Positions 42,241 through 50,536 of a stretch of 64,000 nucleotides of DNA are shown here, in pieces. The position numbers and the translations under genes are program-made. The stretch lies in assembly GCF_004803475.1 (NCBI RefSeq), contig NZ_SRKY01000005.1:248001-312000 (forward strand), in the 5' to 3' direction. Numbering within the stretch: position 1 is the first letter of the stretch; each line of letters begins with the position of its first letter. Source of the stretch: Aliishimia ponticola (lineage in GTDB: Bacteria; Pseudomonadota; Alphaproteobacteria; Rhodobacterales; Rhodobacteraceae). The notes below the pieces were generated by a model. That model worked only from the letters and a program-made list of their open reading frames with translations, was not told the DNA's origin and made no database searches.

Positions 42241-43440
42241 ATGCGAGCCCTTCTCTCCCTGTTCGTCGCAATTTTTCTGGCGGTCACCGCCACCGCGCAA
42301 GAGGCCCCGCCTGCACCGGACCGGTCCGCAACCGGCGGCGCGCAAACGCTTGAGGACATCCTCGCACGCCAGCGGGGCGAGAGTATCGACGACAGCTTCC
42401 GGCGCGACAATATCGGCGACCCGGACAGTGCTGCCGGAATTGCGCAGCAATTGGGCACGCTTGGTGGCGCGTCTGACCCCGAATTGTGGCGCGCGCTGCG
42501 CTACAACGAAGCTGATATTTCCGTTTCTGCTGGTGGAGACGTTGCCAAAGTGCTCGTCCAGTCCGGCGGCATGGCATGGTATGAATTCCGCCGCGGTCCG
42601 CTGATCACTTATGGCGCGTATTTGCTGCTTGGCACGATGATCGCGTTGATCCTATTCTATACGATGCGGGGCCGTGTTCCGATCGACGGGCCCAAGTCAG
42701 GCCACACCGTCACACGCTTTCAGTTCATAGAACGCTTTGCCCATTGGCTGCTGGCGGGGTCTTTCCTGCTGCTCGCCTTCACCGGGCTGTTCGTGCTGAT
42801 GGGCCGCTTCTTCATCGCGCCGCATTTCGGGCCGGGCTTCAATGCCAGCCTGTTGGCGGGGTCGAAGTTCATTCACAACAACGTCTCGTGGGCCTTCATG
42901 ATCGCGCTGGTCATGGTCTTTGTCTTCTGGGTTATTCACAATCTTCCCGACAGGACCGACCTGAAATGGATCGCGCAAGCCGGCGGCATCGTCGGAAACA
43001 ATCACCCCCCCGCCAAGAAGTTCAACGCAGGGCAAAAGGTTATCTTCTGGTCGGTCATCCTGCTGGGCGCTTCGATCAGCGTCTCCGGGATTTCGCTGCT
43101 CTTCCCGTTTGAGTTGCCGCTCTTTGCCAAGACCTTCGGCATTCTCAACGGATGGGGTGTCAATGAATGGATCGGCATGGCGCCCTTCCCGACATCCCTG
43201 TCGCCGCAAGAGGAAATGCAGTTCGCGCAAGCGTGGCACGCCATTGTCGCGTTCGTCCTGATGGCGATCATCATCGGCCACATTTATATCGGCACCGTCG
43301 GGATGGAGGGGGCCTTCGACGCGATGGGTACGGGCGAGGTCGACGAAGCCTGGGCGCATCAGCACCACTCCATCTGGTTCGAGGAGTTGAAGGAAGAAGG
43401 CCGCGCGGACACTTCCGGCAAGGCGACTCCGGCGGAGTAG
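42241..43440 (+). CDS. fdhC: Formate dehydrogenase gamma subunit, cytochrome b556
   Basis: 399 residues from the ATG at 42241; upstream in-frame codons lie in the hairpin array. Signal peptide (MRALLSLFVAIFLAVTATAQ), a periplasmic extension of about 95 residues without known domain, then five predicted helices. Heme-ligand histidines are visible in RFAHWLLAGSF, KFIHNNVSW, QAWHAIVAF and IIGHIYIG. Transfers electrons from FdhB to quinone and anchors the periplasmic FDH. Much longer than E. coli FdnI (about 217 residues) because of the N-terminal extension, a feature of the non-enteric FDH3-like enzymes. Confidence 0.94.
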   Translation: MRALLSLFVAIFLAVTATAQEAPPAPDRSATGGAQTLEDILARQRGESIDDSFRRDNIGDPDSAAGIAQQLGTLGGASDPELWRALRYNEADISVSAGGDVAKVLVQSGGMAWYEFRRGPLITYGAYLLLGTMIALILFYTMRGRVPIDGPKSGHTVTRFQFIERFAHWLLAGSFLLLAFTGLFVLMGRFFIAPHFGPGFNASLLAGSKFIHNNVSWAFMIALVMVFVFWVIHNLPDRTDLKWIAQAGGIVGNNHPPAKKFNAGQKVIFWSVILLGASISVSGISLLFPFELPLFAKTFGILNGWGVNEWIGMAPFPTSLSPQEEMQFAQAWHAIVAFVLMAIIIGHIYIGTVGMEGAFDAMGTGEVDEAWAHQHHSIWFEELKEEGRADTSGKATPAE

Positions 43441-43463
43441 GCTTGACCGACCGCGCGCCAAAG

Positions 43464-44828
43464 ATGCCCCCGGCCACTCCCCCGGTGCTGCGGAAGGACA
43501 TGGCACGGACGCGATGGACCAGCACCCGCGCTGCGGGCAGCAATGGCGGCGCGTTCCTCCGGCGTTGGTGGGGCGCTGTGGTTTTGGCCGCGCTGATCGT
43601 CTCGCCGGTCGCCGCGCAGGAGTTTACCACGCTCAAAGGCCATGGGGGACCGATCATGGGCATTGCGGTGTCGCCGCAGGGGCAAGTGGCGACCGCCAGT
43701 TTCGACAATTCCGTTGGCCTGTGGCAGGGCCGGACGCCCACATGGCTCGAAGGACATGCGGCGGCGGTGACGGCAATCGCCTTTGGACCGGGTGGGATTC
43801 TTTACACGGGCGGTGATGATTTCGCGCTGCGGCAGTGGGGGGCATCCGCGCGGGAACTTGGCCGGCACGACGGCAAGATCACGTCAATCACGGTTTCGGA
43901 CGATGGTGCCCGGATCGCGACAGGAAGCTGGGACGGGTCGATCCGGCTTTGGTCAAGCGCAGGTGATTTTCGCGCGCTGCCGGCCCCCGGTGCCGGTGTG
44001 AACGCGGTCGCTTTCGAAAAGGGAGGTGGCACGCTTTTTGCGGCAACCTCGCAAGGGGTCGTATGGCGGTATGATCTTGAGGCCGACACGCAATTGCCCT
44101 TGGTGAAGCATGGCTTCGGCGTGAACCGTCTGGTCGTGGGCGACGAATGGCTTGCCTATGGCGCCGTGGATGGCGGCACACGGGTCATCGATCTTGATGG
44201 GCGCGAGATCGCGGATTTCACACTGGACCGCCGACCGATTCTGGCGATGGCGCATCATCCCGAAACGGGGCAGATCGCGGTGGGCGATGGACATGGCTAT
44301 ATCATGATGCTGGACGCGCATGAGTGGCGGATCACGCATGATTTTCGCGCCACGCGCAACGGGCCCGTCTGGGCGCTGGCGTTTTCGAACGATGGCACGG
44401 TACTTCACGCCGGTGGCCTCGACGACGCTGTCTATTCGTGGCCGGTGGCGTTTCTGGATCAGTTCGATCCGGCAATTGACGGGCAACGCTCGTTTCTGCG
44501 GGACGCGGCGACCATGCCCAATGGGGAACGCCAGTTCATGCGCAAATGCTCGATCTGTCACGCGCTCCAACCTGGCCCGTCGCGCAAGGCCGGTCCGTCG
44601 CTTCATGGCGTATTCGGACGCCGCGCCGGGACGCTTGCGGGGTACCGCTATTCCGATACGTTGGACGGGTCGTCGATCATCTGGACGGATGAGACAATAG
44701 ACGCCCTGTTCGACACTGGCCCGGACCATTATATTCCGGGTTCGAAGATGCCGATGCAGGTGATTGCCAAGGCGCAGGACCGGGCAGATCTGATCGCTTT
44801 TCTGAAACAGGCCACAAGGCAGGAGTGA
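43464..44828 (+). CDS. Seven-blade WD40 propeller fused to a c-type cytochrome
   Basis: About 454 residues; starts at TTG 43443, ATG 43464 and ATG 43500 are all possible, and 43500 has the best purine-rich leader (GGAAGGAC). A signal segment (RRWWGAVVLAALIVSPVAAQ) sends it to the periplasm. Seven WD40-like blades can be counted (e.g. GHGGPIMGIAVSP ... NSVGLWQ; GHAAAVTAIAFGP ... LRQW; RNGPVWALAFSN ... VYSW), enough for a closed propeller. The C-terminal 110 residues are a class I cytochrome c: heme site CSICH, distal Met in PGSKMPMQ. It follows fdhC and is likely an electron acceptor or docking protein for FDH. Confidence 0.88.
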   Translation: MPPATPPVLRKDMARTRWTSTRAAGSNGGAFLRRWWGAVVLAALIVSPVAAQEFTTLKGHGGPIMGIAVSPQGQVATASFDNSVGLWQGRTPTWLEGHAAAVTAIAFGPGGILYTGGDDFALRQWGASARELGRHDGKITSITVSDDGARIATGSWDGSIRLWSSAGDFRALPAPGAGVNAVAFEKGGGTLFAATSQGVVWRYDLEADTQLPLVKHGFGVNRLVVGDEWLAYGAVDGGTRVIDLDGREIADFTLDRRPILAMAHHPETGQIAVGDGHGYIMMLDAHEWRITHDFRATRNGPVWALAFSNDGTVLHAGGLDDAVYSWPVAFLDQFDPAIDGQRSFLRDAATMPNGERQFMRKCSICHALQPGPSRKAGPSLHGVFGRRAGTLAGYRYSDTLDGSSIIWTDETIDALFDTGPDHYIPGSKMPMQVIAKAQDRADLIAFLKQATRQE

Positions 44829-44835
44829 GTTCCAA

Positions 44836-44961
44836 ATGAAAGCAATGTTAGCCGGGTTCGCCGCCATTGTCGTTATCTCGGTCGGTGCGTGGTTGGTGCT
44901 GGAACGTGCGGGGTTCTCTTCGCAGGACGTCTATTCCAGTCAGAACGTCCGACTGGACTGA
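44836..44961 (+). CDS. 41-residue single-helix membrane peptide
   Basis: Short gene in the seven-base step between two operon members: ATG at 44836 behind AGGAG, TGA at 44959-44961, seven bases before the next ATG. It encodes MKAMLAGFAAIVVISVGAWL (one membrane helix) and a short polar tail of about 20 residues (LERAGFSSQDVYSSQNVRLD minus a few). Tight packing with correct translation signals on both sides supports it. Perhaps a small membrane subunit of the FDH complex; no family recognised. Confidence 0.65.
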   Translation: MKAMLAGFAAIVVISVGAWLVLERAGFSSQDVYSSQNVRLD

Positions 44962-44967
44962 CGGAGC

Positions 44968-46344
44968 ATGGCCGCGCTCCCAGTGCCAAATACACCGTCG
45001 TCGCAACTTCCCGCCGGGCAAGAGGGTACCAAGCTCGCTGGTGCGTCGGTCTTGATTGTCGATGACGAGCCGGGGATGCGCAACTTTCTGGCCAAGACGA
45101 TTGGGCCACGTGTAAAGCGTGTTGAGGTCGCGGCCTCCCCCGCTGAAGCGACGCGCAAACTGGACGAGGCGTTCTTCGATCTGGTCATCCTCGACAATAT
45201 CATGCCGCGGCAAACCGGGTTGGAATGGATCACCGAGCAGCGGCACAAGGGATTCTTTGCGGACGTGATTTTGATCACGGCCTATGCCGATTTGGAAACG
45301 GCGATCACGGCCCTGCGGGCAGGGGTCAGCGATTTTGTCCTCAAGCCGTTCCGGGCAAACCAGATCATTGGCGCGGTGGAGCGGACGCTGGACCGCAAAT
45401 TCCTTCGCCGGGACAATACGCTGCTGCGGCGTGAGCTTGGCGCAGACCGCGCGCATGGCCCCCTGCTTGGGCATTCGGCGGCGCTGGAACATGTGCGCGA
45501 AATCCTTGGCAGGCTGGCCCCGATGCCGACGCCGGTGCTGTTTACCGGGGCCAGCGGTACGGGCAAGGAATTGGCGGCGCGGCACCTGCATAAGACGTCG
45601 GACCGGGCCGAAGCGCCGTTCGTTGCCGTCAATTGCGCAACTATTGCACCAGACAATATCGCACCGGAACTTTTCGGAACCATAGATGAGGACCGGCAGC
45701 TGAAACCCGGTCTGCTGATGCTGGCCGACGGGGGCACGTTGTTTCTGGACGAAGTGGCCATGATGCCCGATCAGGTTCAGGCCGCCCTGCTGCGTGTGCT
45801 CGAAGACAAGAAATTGCGGCCCGTTGGCGCTGAACGCGAAGTGCCGCTGAACATCCGGTTCCTTTTTGCCACCAATGCCGATCTGGATAGTGCGCTGGCC
45901 GAAGGGCGTATGCGCGCAGACCTCTATCACCGCATCAACGTGGTCACCGTGCGGATGCCGTCGTTGGAGGACAGGTCCGAGGATATCGTCGAACTGGCCT
46001 CGTTTTTCATGGCGCAGTTTTCCCGATCTCTCGGAATGCCCGCGCTGGATCTGAACGAAGAAACGCTGCTCAAGATGCGGCGCTATCATTGGCCGGGCAA
46101 TGTGCGCGAGTTGAAGAACCTGATCGAACGGTCGGTGATCCTTGGCAGCTTCCCCGAAGAGTTCGCAGGTCGCGGGCAGGTCAGCGGCGAACAGGCGATT
46201 GAAAACCTCGACCTTGTGGCACAGCGACACATTCTGCACATTCTTGATCTGTGCGACGGTAATCGCGCCGAAGCCTCGCGGCGTCTGGGTGTGTCGCGCA
46301 AGACGATCGACCGAAAACTCGCCACATGGGCCGAGGATAGCTGA
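44968..46344 (+). CDS. NtrC-like response regulator lacking the GAFTGA loop
   Basis: 458 residues. Receiver about 27-140 (VLIVDDEP, phosphoacceptor D76 in LVILDNIMP, T104, K126). AAA+ domain about 165-395 with Walker A GASGTGK (194-200), Walker B LFLDE (258-262) and an arginine-finger segment RMRADLYHRINV. After ELFG (234-237), where sigma54 activators carry GHEKGAFTGA, the sequence is TIDEDRQLKPG, so the sigma54-contacting loop is missing. A Fis-type helix-turn-helix ends the protein (NRAEASRRLGVSRKTIDRKL). Likely FDH-locus regulator acting through sigma70-type RNA polymerase, as known for Rhodobacter NtrC; the cognate kinase is not adjacent. Confidence 0.92.
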   Translation: MAALPVPNTPSSQLPAGQEGTKLAGASVLIVDDEPGMRNFLAKTIGPRVKRVEVAASPAEATRKLDEAFFDLVILDNIMPRQTGLEWITEQRHKGFFADVILITAYADLETAITALRAGVSDFVLKPFRANQIIGAVERTLDRKFLRRDNTLLRRELGADRAHGPLLGHSAALEHVREILGRLAPMPTPVLFTGASGTGKELAARHLHKTSDRAEAPFVAVNCATIAPDNIAPELFGTIDEDRQLKPGLLMLADGGTLFLDEVAMMPDQVQAALLRVLEDKKLRPVGAEREVPLNIRFLFATNADLDSALAEGRMRADLYHRINVVTVRMPSLEDRSEDIVELASFFMAQFSRSLGMPALDLNEETLLKMRRYHWPGNVRELKNLIERSVILGSFPEEFAGRGQVSGEQAIENLDLVAQRHILHILDLCDGNRAEASRRLGVSRKTIDRKLATWAEDS

Positions 46345-46377
46345 CCCACGGGGCAGGGCACTGAAGGAGGGTTCGAA

Positions 46378-46899
46378 ATGCAGATCGCTTGTACCAAAGC
46401 TCCGGGGCGCGGGGATACCGACCTGCTGCTGTTCTCTCTGGCGCAGCGCTTGGCCGACAAAGGGTTTCGCGCAGCGGGCACAGTTCAGATCAACTCTGAA
46501 ATGCCGTGCGACGGTCCTTGCGACATGGATGTGCGCATTCTGCCCGATGGTCCAACTGTGCGGATTTCACAAAGCCTTGGCAAACACGCGCGCGGGTGCC
46601 GTCTTGATCCCGAAGCGCTGGAAACTGCCGTCGCCAAAGTCTCTGCCTCTTTGCAGGATGGTGTCGATTGCCTGATCGTCAACAAGTTCGGCAAACACGA
46701 AGCCAGCGGGCGCGGGTTTAGAAACGTGATCGCCGAAGCGATGGCCATGGATATCCCGGTGCTTGTGGGGCTGAACCGTCTGAATGATGAGGCGTTCGAA
46801 GAGTTTGTCGGCGACGCCAGCGTGCCATTGCCGCCGGACCTTGAGACGCTTGTCGATTGGATGACGGCGCAGATCGAAAGCCGATCCCAAGCGGCATAG
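46378..46899 (+). CDS. DUF2478 domain protein
   Basis: 173 residues with GAAGGAGG upstream. The DUF2478 family resembles a degenerate P-loop NTPase; here the start MQIACTKAPGRGDTDLLLFS holds a variant loop, then GPCDMDVRILPDG and HARGCRLDPEALE, and a strong core DCLIVNKFGKHEASGRGFRN. The family occurs beside molybdate transport and molybdoenzyme genes, which fits this locus, and is assumed to act in Mo/W metabolism. Last gene of the FDH block, 33 bases behind the regulator. Confidence 0.88.
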   Translation: MQIACTKAPGRGDTDLLLFSLAQRLADKGFRAAGTVQINSEMPCDGPCDMDVRILPDGPTVRISQSLGKHARGCRLDPEALETAVAKVSASLQDGVDCLIVNKFGKHEASGRGFRNVIAEAMAMDIPVLVGLNRLNDEAFEEFVGDASVPLPPDLETLVDWMTAQIESRSQAA

Positions 46900-46996
46900 A
46901 CGCGTCCGTAAATCCGGCAAATACCTAAATATAAAGTATATTCTTTCGTAAGGCCGCGGTTTTCTGACGGCGTTTGCCGTTGTCGGTGAACGTTTT

Positions 46997-47012
46997 TGAT
47001 AGGCGTCTATCA
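46997..47012. promoter_or_regulatory. LacI-family operator, copy 1
   Basis: TGATAGGCGTCTATCA: TGATAG and CTATCA are perfect inverted arms around GCGT. Its centre is 20 bases from copy 2, i.e. on the same DNA face, 80-90 bases before the LacI start. Confidence 0.8.
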
Positions 47013-47016
47013 TTTT

Positions 47017-47032
47017 TGATTGACGTCTATCA
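47017..47032. promoter_or_regulatory. LacI-family operator, copy 2
   Basis: TGATTGACGTCTATCA, the same palindrome with one arm mismatch and a central ACGT. Both copies sit inside the TTTTTGAT(A/T)G(G/A)CGTCTATCATTTT direct repeat upstream of lacI-xylA. Confidence 0.8.
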
Positions 47033-47090
47033 TTTTCACGAATTACGGTTGACCCAACGGAGCCGAAGAATCAGCTCCTGGGGAGGAAGA

Positions 47091-48173
47091 ATGAGAAATC
47101 CGACGTTAAGTGACGTCGCCAAAGCGGCGGGCGTCAGTTACGCGACCGCTGATCGCGTGGTAAATTCGCGCGGCAATGTCGCTGACAAGTCGATCCGCAA
47201 AGTGCAGGCGGCGATGGAAGCGTTGGGTTATGTCCGTGACATTGCAGCGGCAAACTTGTCGCGGGGCCGGGTTTATCGTCTGGCGTTTCTTCTGCCATCC
47301 GGCCCGAATGCGTTCTTTGCCAAGATGCGCGCGGCGCTCAGCAATCTGGCGGCGCATCTCAGTGCGGAACGCGTCGATATTCAGATCGTCGATATCGCGG
47401 CCTTTTCGCATCAAGGCCTGCGCGCCGCGCTCGCGGATATTGAGGTGCCGGGCCTCGACGGGATTGCGATTGTGGGGCTGAGCGGCGCATCGCTTCAACA
47501 GCCGCTTGCTGACCTGCGCGACAAGGGCGTTTCGGTGGTGAGCCTGGTGTCGGACCTGCGCGCGGATGAACGCGACGCTTATGTGGGGATCAACAACCTG
47601 GCGGCCGGGCGCACGGCGGCACGGCTGCTTGGCATGGCCCATTCCGGGCGGGCCGGGGCAGTGCTGACCCTCGCGGGATCGCTCGACGCAGAGGACCACA
47701 TTCAACGGCTGAACGGGTTCCGGGATGTGATCAAGGCGGACTTCCCACATCTGACAATCCTTGATCCGATCCTCGCAAAGGATGACGAAGCCGCCGTGTT
47801 TGACGGGATGGTCGAACGGTTCAAGGCCAATGACCAAATCACCGCGGTCTATAACGTTGGCGCGGGCAATCAGGGTCTGGTCCGCGCATTGGAAGCCATC
47901 GCGCCCGATCCGGCGCCGCTTTGTGTTGTTCATGAATTGGTTGCGCATTCGCGGGCGGCGCTTGAGTCCGGTTTGATCCATTTCATCATCGACCAGCGCC
48001 CCGATATCGAGGCCGCACGCGCCGTGACGATCCTGCGCGCGCTTATCGACGGACGCAGTAAGCCGCCGATGCCAGAGCTCGTTCCCATGATCTACGTGCC
48101 TGACAATCTTCCGGCCCATACCGACCCCGCCCATACAGATATCCACACAGGAAAAGCTCCCCTCCATGACTGA
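47091..48173 (+). CDS. LacI-family transcriptional regulator
   Basis: 360 residues from the ATG at 47091 with GGGAGGAAG upstream. LacI helix-turn-helix [20 protein letters not shown] at the N-terminus, hinge helix [15 protein letters not shown], then a periplasmic-binding-protein-like effector domain (about 60-340). It heads an operon of xylose isomerase, two sugar-metabolic enzymes and an ABC transporter and overlaps xylA by eight bases, so it is very probably the local sugar-responsive repressor, also acting on itself through the paired operators upstream. The effector is likely an aldose or polyol. Confidence 0.93.
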   Translation: MRNPTLSDVAKAAGVSYATADRVVNSRGNVADKSIRKVQAAMEALGYVRDIAAANLSRGRVYRLAFLLPSGPNAFFAKMRAALSNLAAHLSAERVDIQIVDIAAFSHQGLRAALADIEVPGLDGIAIVGLSGASLQQPLADLRDKGVSVVSLVSDLRADERDAYVGINNLAAGRTAARLLGMAHSGRAGAVLTLAGSLDAEDHIQRLNGFRDVIKADFPHLTILDPILAKDDEAAVFDGMVERFKANDQITAVYNVGAGNQGLVRALEAIAPDPAPLCVVHELVAHSRAALESGLIHFIIDQRPDIEAARAVTILRALIDGRSKPPMPELVPMIYVPDNLPAHTDPAHTDIHTGKAPLHD

Positions 48174-49461
48174 CTTCTTCAAAGGCATCGCGCCCCTGCA
48201 ATTCGATCCGGCATCCAGCGAGTTGGCCTTTCGCCACTACGACGCCGATGAGGTGGTTCTGGGGAAGCGGATGGAGGATCACCTTCGCTTCGCGGCGGCC
48301 TGGTGGCATTCCTTTGCGTGGCCCGGCGGGGATCCGTTCGGGGGCCAGACATTCGAGCGCCCGTGGTTTGGGGACACCATGGATTTGGCCCGGCTCAAGG
48401 CGGATGTGGCGTTTGAAATGTTCGACATTCTGAACGTGCCGTTCTTTTGCTGGCACGATGCGGATATCCGGCCCGAAGGCGCGAGCTTTGCCGAGAGCCG
48501 CCGTAATTTCGAAGAGATCGTGGACTATATCATCGGCAAGATGGAAGGGTCCAAGACCAAGCTGCTATGGGGCACGGCGAACCTGTTCAGCCATCGCCGG
48601 TTCATGGCCGGCGCTGCAACGAACCCCGATCCGGATATTTTCGCGTGGTCGGCAGCGACGGTGAAATCTTGCCTCGACGCGACGCAGAAAATGGGCGGGC
48701 AGAACTACGTGCTTTGGGGTGGGCGCGAAGGCTACGAGACGCTTTTGAACACCGATCTAAAGCGCGAACGCCAGCAGGCCGGGCGGTTCTTGCAGATGGT
48801 GGTCGAGTACAAGCACAAGATCGGGTTCAAGGGCGCTATTCTGGTCGAACCCAAGCCGCAGGAACCGTCCAAGCATCAATACGATTTCGACGTCGCGACG
48901 GTGTACGGGTTCCTCAAGGAATTCGGCCTCGAAGGTGAGGTTCAGATGAATATCGAACAAGGCCACGCGATTTTGGCTGGGCACTCCTTTGAACATGAGC
49001 TGGCGCTGGCGGCATCGCTGGGCATCTTCGGATCGATCGACATGAACCGGAACGACTATCAGTCCGGTTGGGATACGGACCAGTTCCCCAACAATGTCCC
49101 AGAGGTCGCACTGACCTATTACGAGGTGCTCAAGGCGGGCGGGTTTACCACTGGCGGAACCAATTTCGACGCAAAATTGCGGCGGCAATCCTTGGATCCG
49201 GTGGACCTGATCGCGGGACATGCGGGCGCCATGGACGTCTGTGCGCGCGGGTTGAAAGCGGCAGCGGCGATGCTGGAGGACGGCACGTTGGAGGCGATGC
49301 GCGCCGAACGCTATGCCGGTTGGGACAGCGCCGAAGCGCAGGCAATGCTAACGGGCGATCTCGCCGGGGCGGCCGCACGGGTCGAGGCGGAGGGACTCGA
49401 TCCGCAGCCGCGCTCTGGCCGGCAGGAAATTCTGGAAAATATCGTGAACCGCTTCGTCTGA
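48166..49461 (+). CDS. xylA: Xylose isomerase
   Basis: 431 residues, class II length. Converts D-xylose to D-xylulose (and D-glucose to D-fructose) with two divalent metals. Catalytic His/Asp in FFCWHDADI, metal ligands in [34 protein letters not shown] and [11 protein letters not shown], last ligand in [12 protein letters not shown]. The NIEQGHA form is usual for alphaproteobacterial XylA, so not an anomaly. Second gene of the LacI operon. No xylulokinase gene lies in the window. Confidence 0.96.
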   Translation: MTDFFKGIAPLQFDPASSELAFRHYDADEVVLGKRMEDHLRFAAAWWHSFAWPGGDPFGGQTFERPWFGDTMDLARLKADVAFEMFDILNVPFFCWHDADIRPEGASFAESRRNFEEIVDYIIGKMEGSKTKLLWGTANLFSHRRFMAGAATNPDPDIFAWSAATVKSCLDATQKMGGQNYVLWGGREGYETLLNTDLKRERQQAGRFLQMVVEYKHKIGFKGAILVEPKPQEPSKHQYDFDVATVYGFLKEFGLEGEVQMNIEQGHAILAGHSFEHELALAASLGIFGSIDMNRNDYQSGWDTDQFPNNVPEVALTYYEVLKAGGFTTGGTNFDAKLRRQSLDPVDLIAGHAGAMDVCARGLKAAAAMLEDGTLEAMRAERYAGWDSAEAQAMLTGDLAGAAARVEAEGLDPQPRSGRQEILENIVNRFV

Positions 49462-49480
49462 ACGCGGCAGGGAGGATAAC

Positions 49481-50536
49481 ATGAAGACCATCAAGGGACC
49501 GGCGCTGTTTCTGGCGCAATTCGCAGGTGACGAGGCACCGTTCAACTCGTGGGACAGCATCACCAAATGGGCCGCCGATTGCGGTTACAAGGGGGTGCAG
49601 GTGCCAAGCTGGGATGGCCGTTTGTTCGACCTCGCCAAAGCGGCGGAGAGCAAGGATTACTGCGATGAGTTCAAGGGGCAGGCCGCCCAGAACGGCGTCG
49701 AGGTGACAGAGCTGTCCACCCACTTGCAAGGCCAGTTGGTCGCGGTGCATCCGGCCTATGACGCGGGCTTTGACGGCTTTGCCGATCCATCGGTGCATGG
49801 CAATCCCAAGGCCCGTCAGGAATGGGCGGTCGATCAGGTGATGAAGGCAATCACCGCGTCGGCCAATATGGGCATCAAGAACCATGTCAGCTTTTCCGGC
49901 GCGCTGGCGTGGCCCTATGTCTATCCTTGGCCGCAGCGCCCCGCCGGTCTCATCGAGGCTGCATTTGACGAGCTCGCCGCGCGCTGGCGTCCGATACTGG
50001 ATCATGCGGAAGAGAACGACGTCAATATTTGCTATGAAATCCATCCGGGCGAAGATCTGCATGATGGTGTGACGTTCGAGATGTTCCTCGAACGGGTCGA
50101 CAATCACAGCCGGTGCAACATGCTGTACGACCCGAGCCACTATGTTCTTCAATGTCTTGATTACATTGATAATATCGACATCTACAAAGACCGCATTAAG
50201 ATGTTCCACGTCAAAGATGCCGAGTTCAATCCAACCGGGCGGCAGGGTGTTTATTCGGGCTATCAAAGCTGGGTCGACCGGGCAGGGCGTTTCCGCTCTC
50301 TTGGCGATGGGCAGGTCGATTTCGGGGCGGTTTTCTCGAAGATGGCGGCCAATGATTTCGATGGCTGGGCCGTAGTGGAATGGGAATGCTGCCTGAAACA
50401 CCCCGAAGACGGCGCGCGTGAAGGCGCCCAATTCGTCAAGGATCACATCATCCGCGTCACGGACAAGGCGTTCGACGATTTCGCCGATGGCGGCACCGAC
50501 GACGCCGCCAATCGCAAGATGCTGGGGATTTCGTGA
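49481..50536 (+). CDS. TIM-barrel sugar isomerase/epimerase
   Basis: 351 residues with AGGGAGGATAAC upstream. AP-endonuclease-2/xylose-isomerase-like barrel: NICYEIHPGEDLHDG supplies the Glu/His metal site, MLYDPSHYVLQ and MFHVKDAEF further ligands, AVVEWECCLKHP the last Glu. Similar proteins are paired with Gfo/Idh/MocA dehydrogenases in inositol- and sugar-acid-type pathways. Substrate unknown. Its stop touches the start of the next gene (TGATG). Confidence 0.88.
   Translation: MKTIKGPALFLAQFAGDEAPFNSWDSITKWAADCGYKGVQVPSWDGRLFDLAKAAESKDYCDEFKGQAAQNGVEVTELSTHLQGQLVAVHPAYDAGFDGFADPSVHGNPKARQEWAVDQVMKAITASANMGIKNHVSFSGALAWPYVYPWPQRPAGLIEAAFDELAARWRPILDHAEENDVNICYEIHPGEDLHDGVTFEMFLERVDNHSRCNMLYDPSHYVLQCLDYIDNIDIYKDRIKMFHVKDAEFNPTGRQGVYSGYQSWVDRAGRFRSLGDGQVDFGAVFSKMAANDFDGWAVVEWECCLKHPEDGAREGAQFVKDHIIRVTDKAFDDFADGGTDDAANRKMLGIS

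Noticed and set aside
36241-46899. Selenocysteine codon in FDH
   Set aside because: The metal ligand is an ordinary Cys codon (residue 199) and the frame has no internal TGA.
48166-49461. NIEQGHA instead of NIEANHA in XylA taken as an active-site anomaly
   Set aside because: The metal-binding Glu and His are kept, and this form is usual in alphaproteobacterial xylose isomerases.
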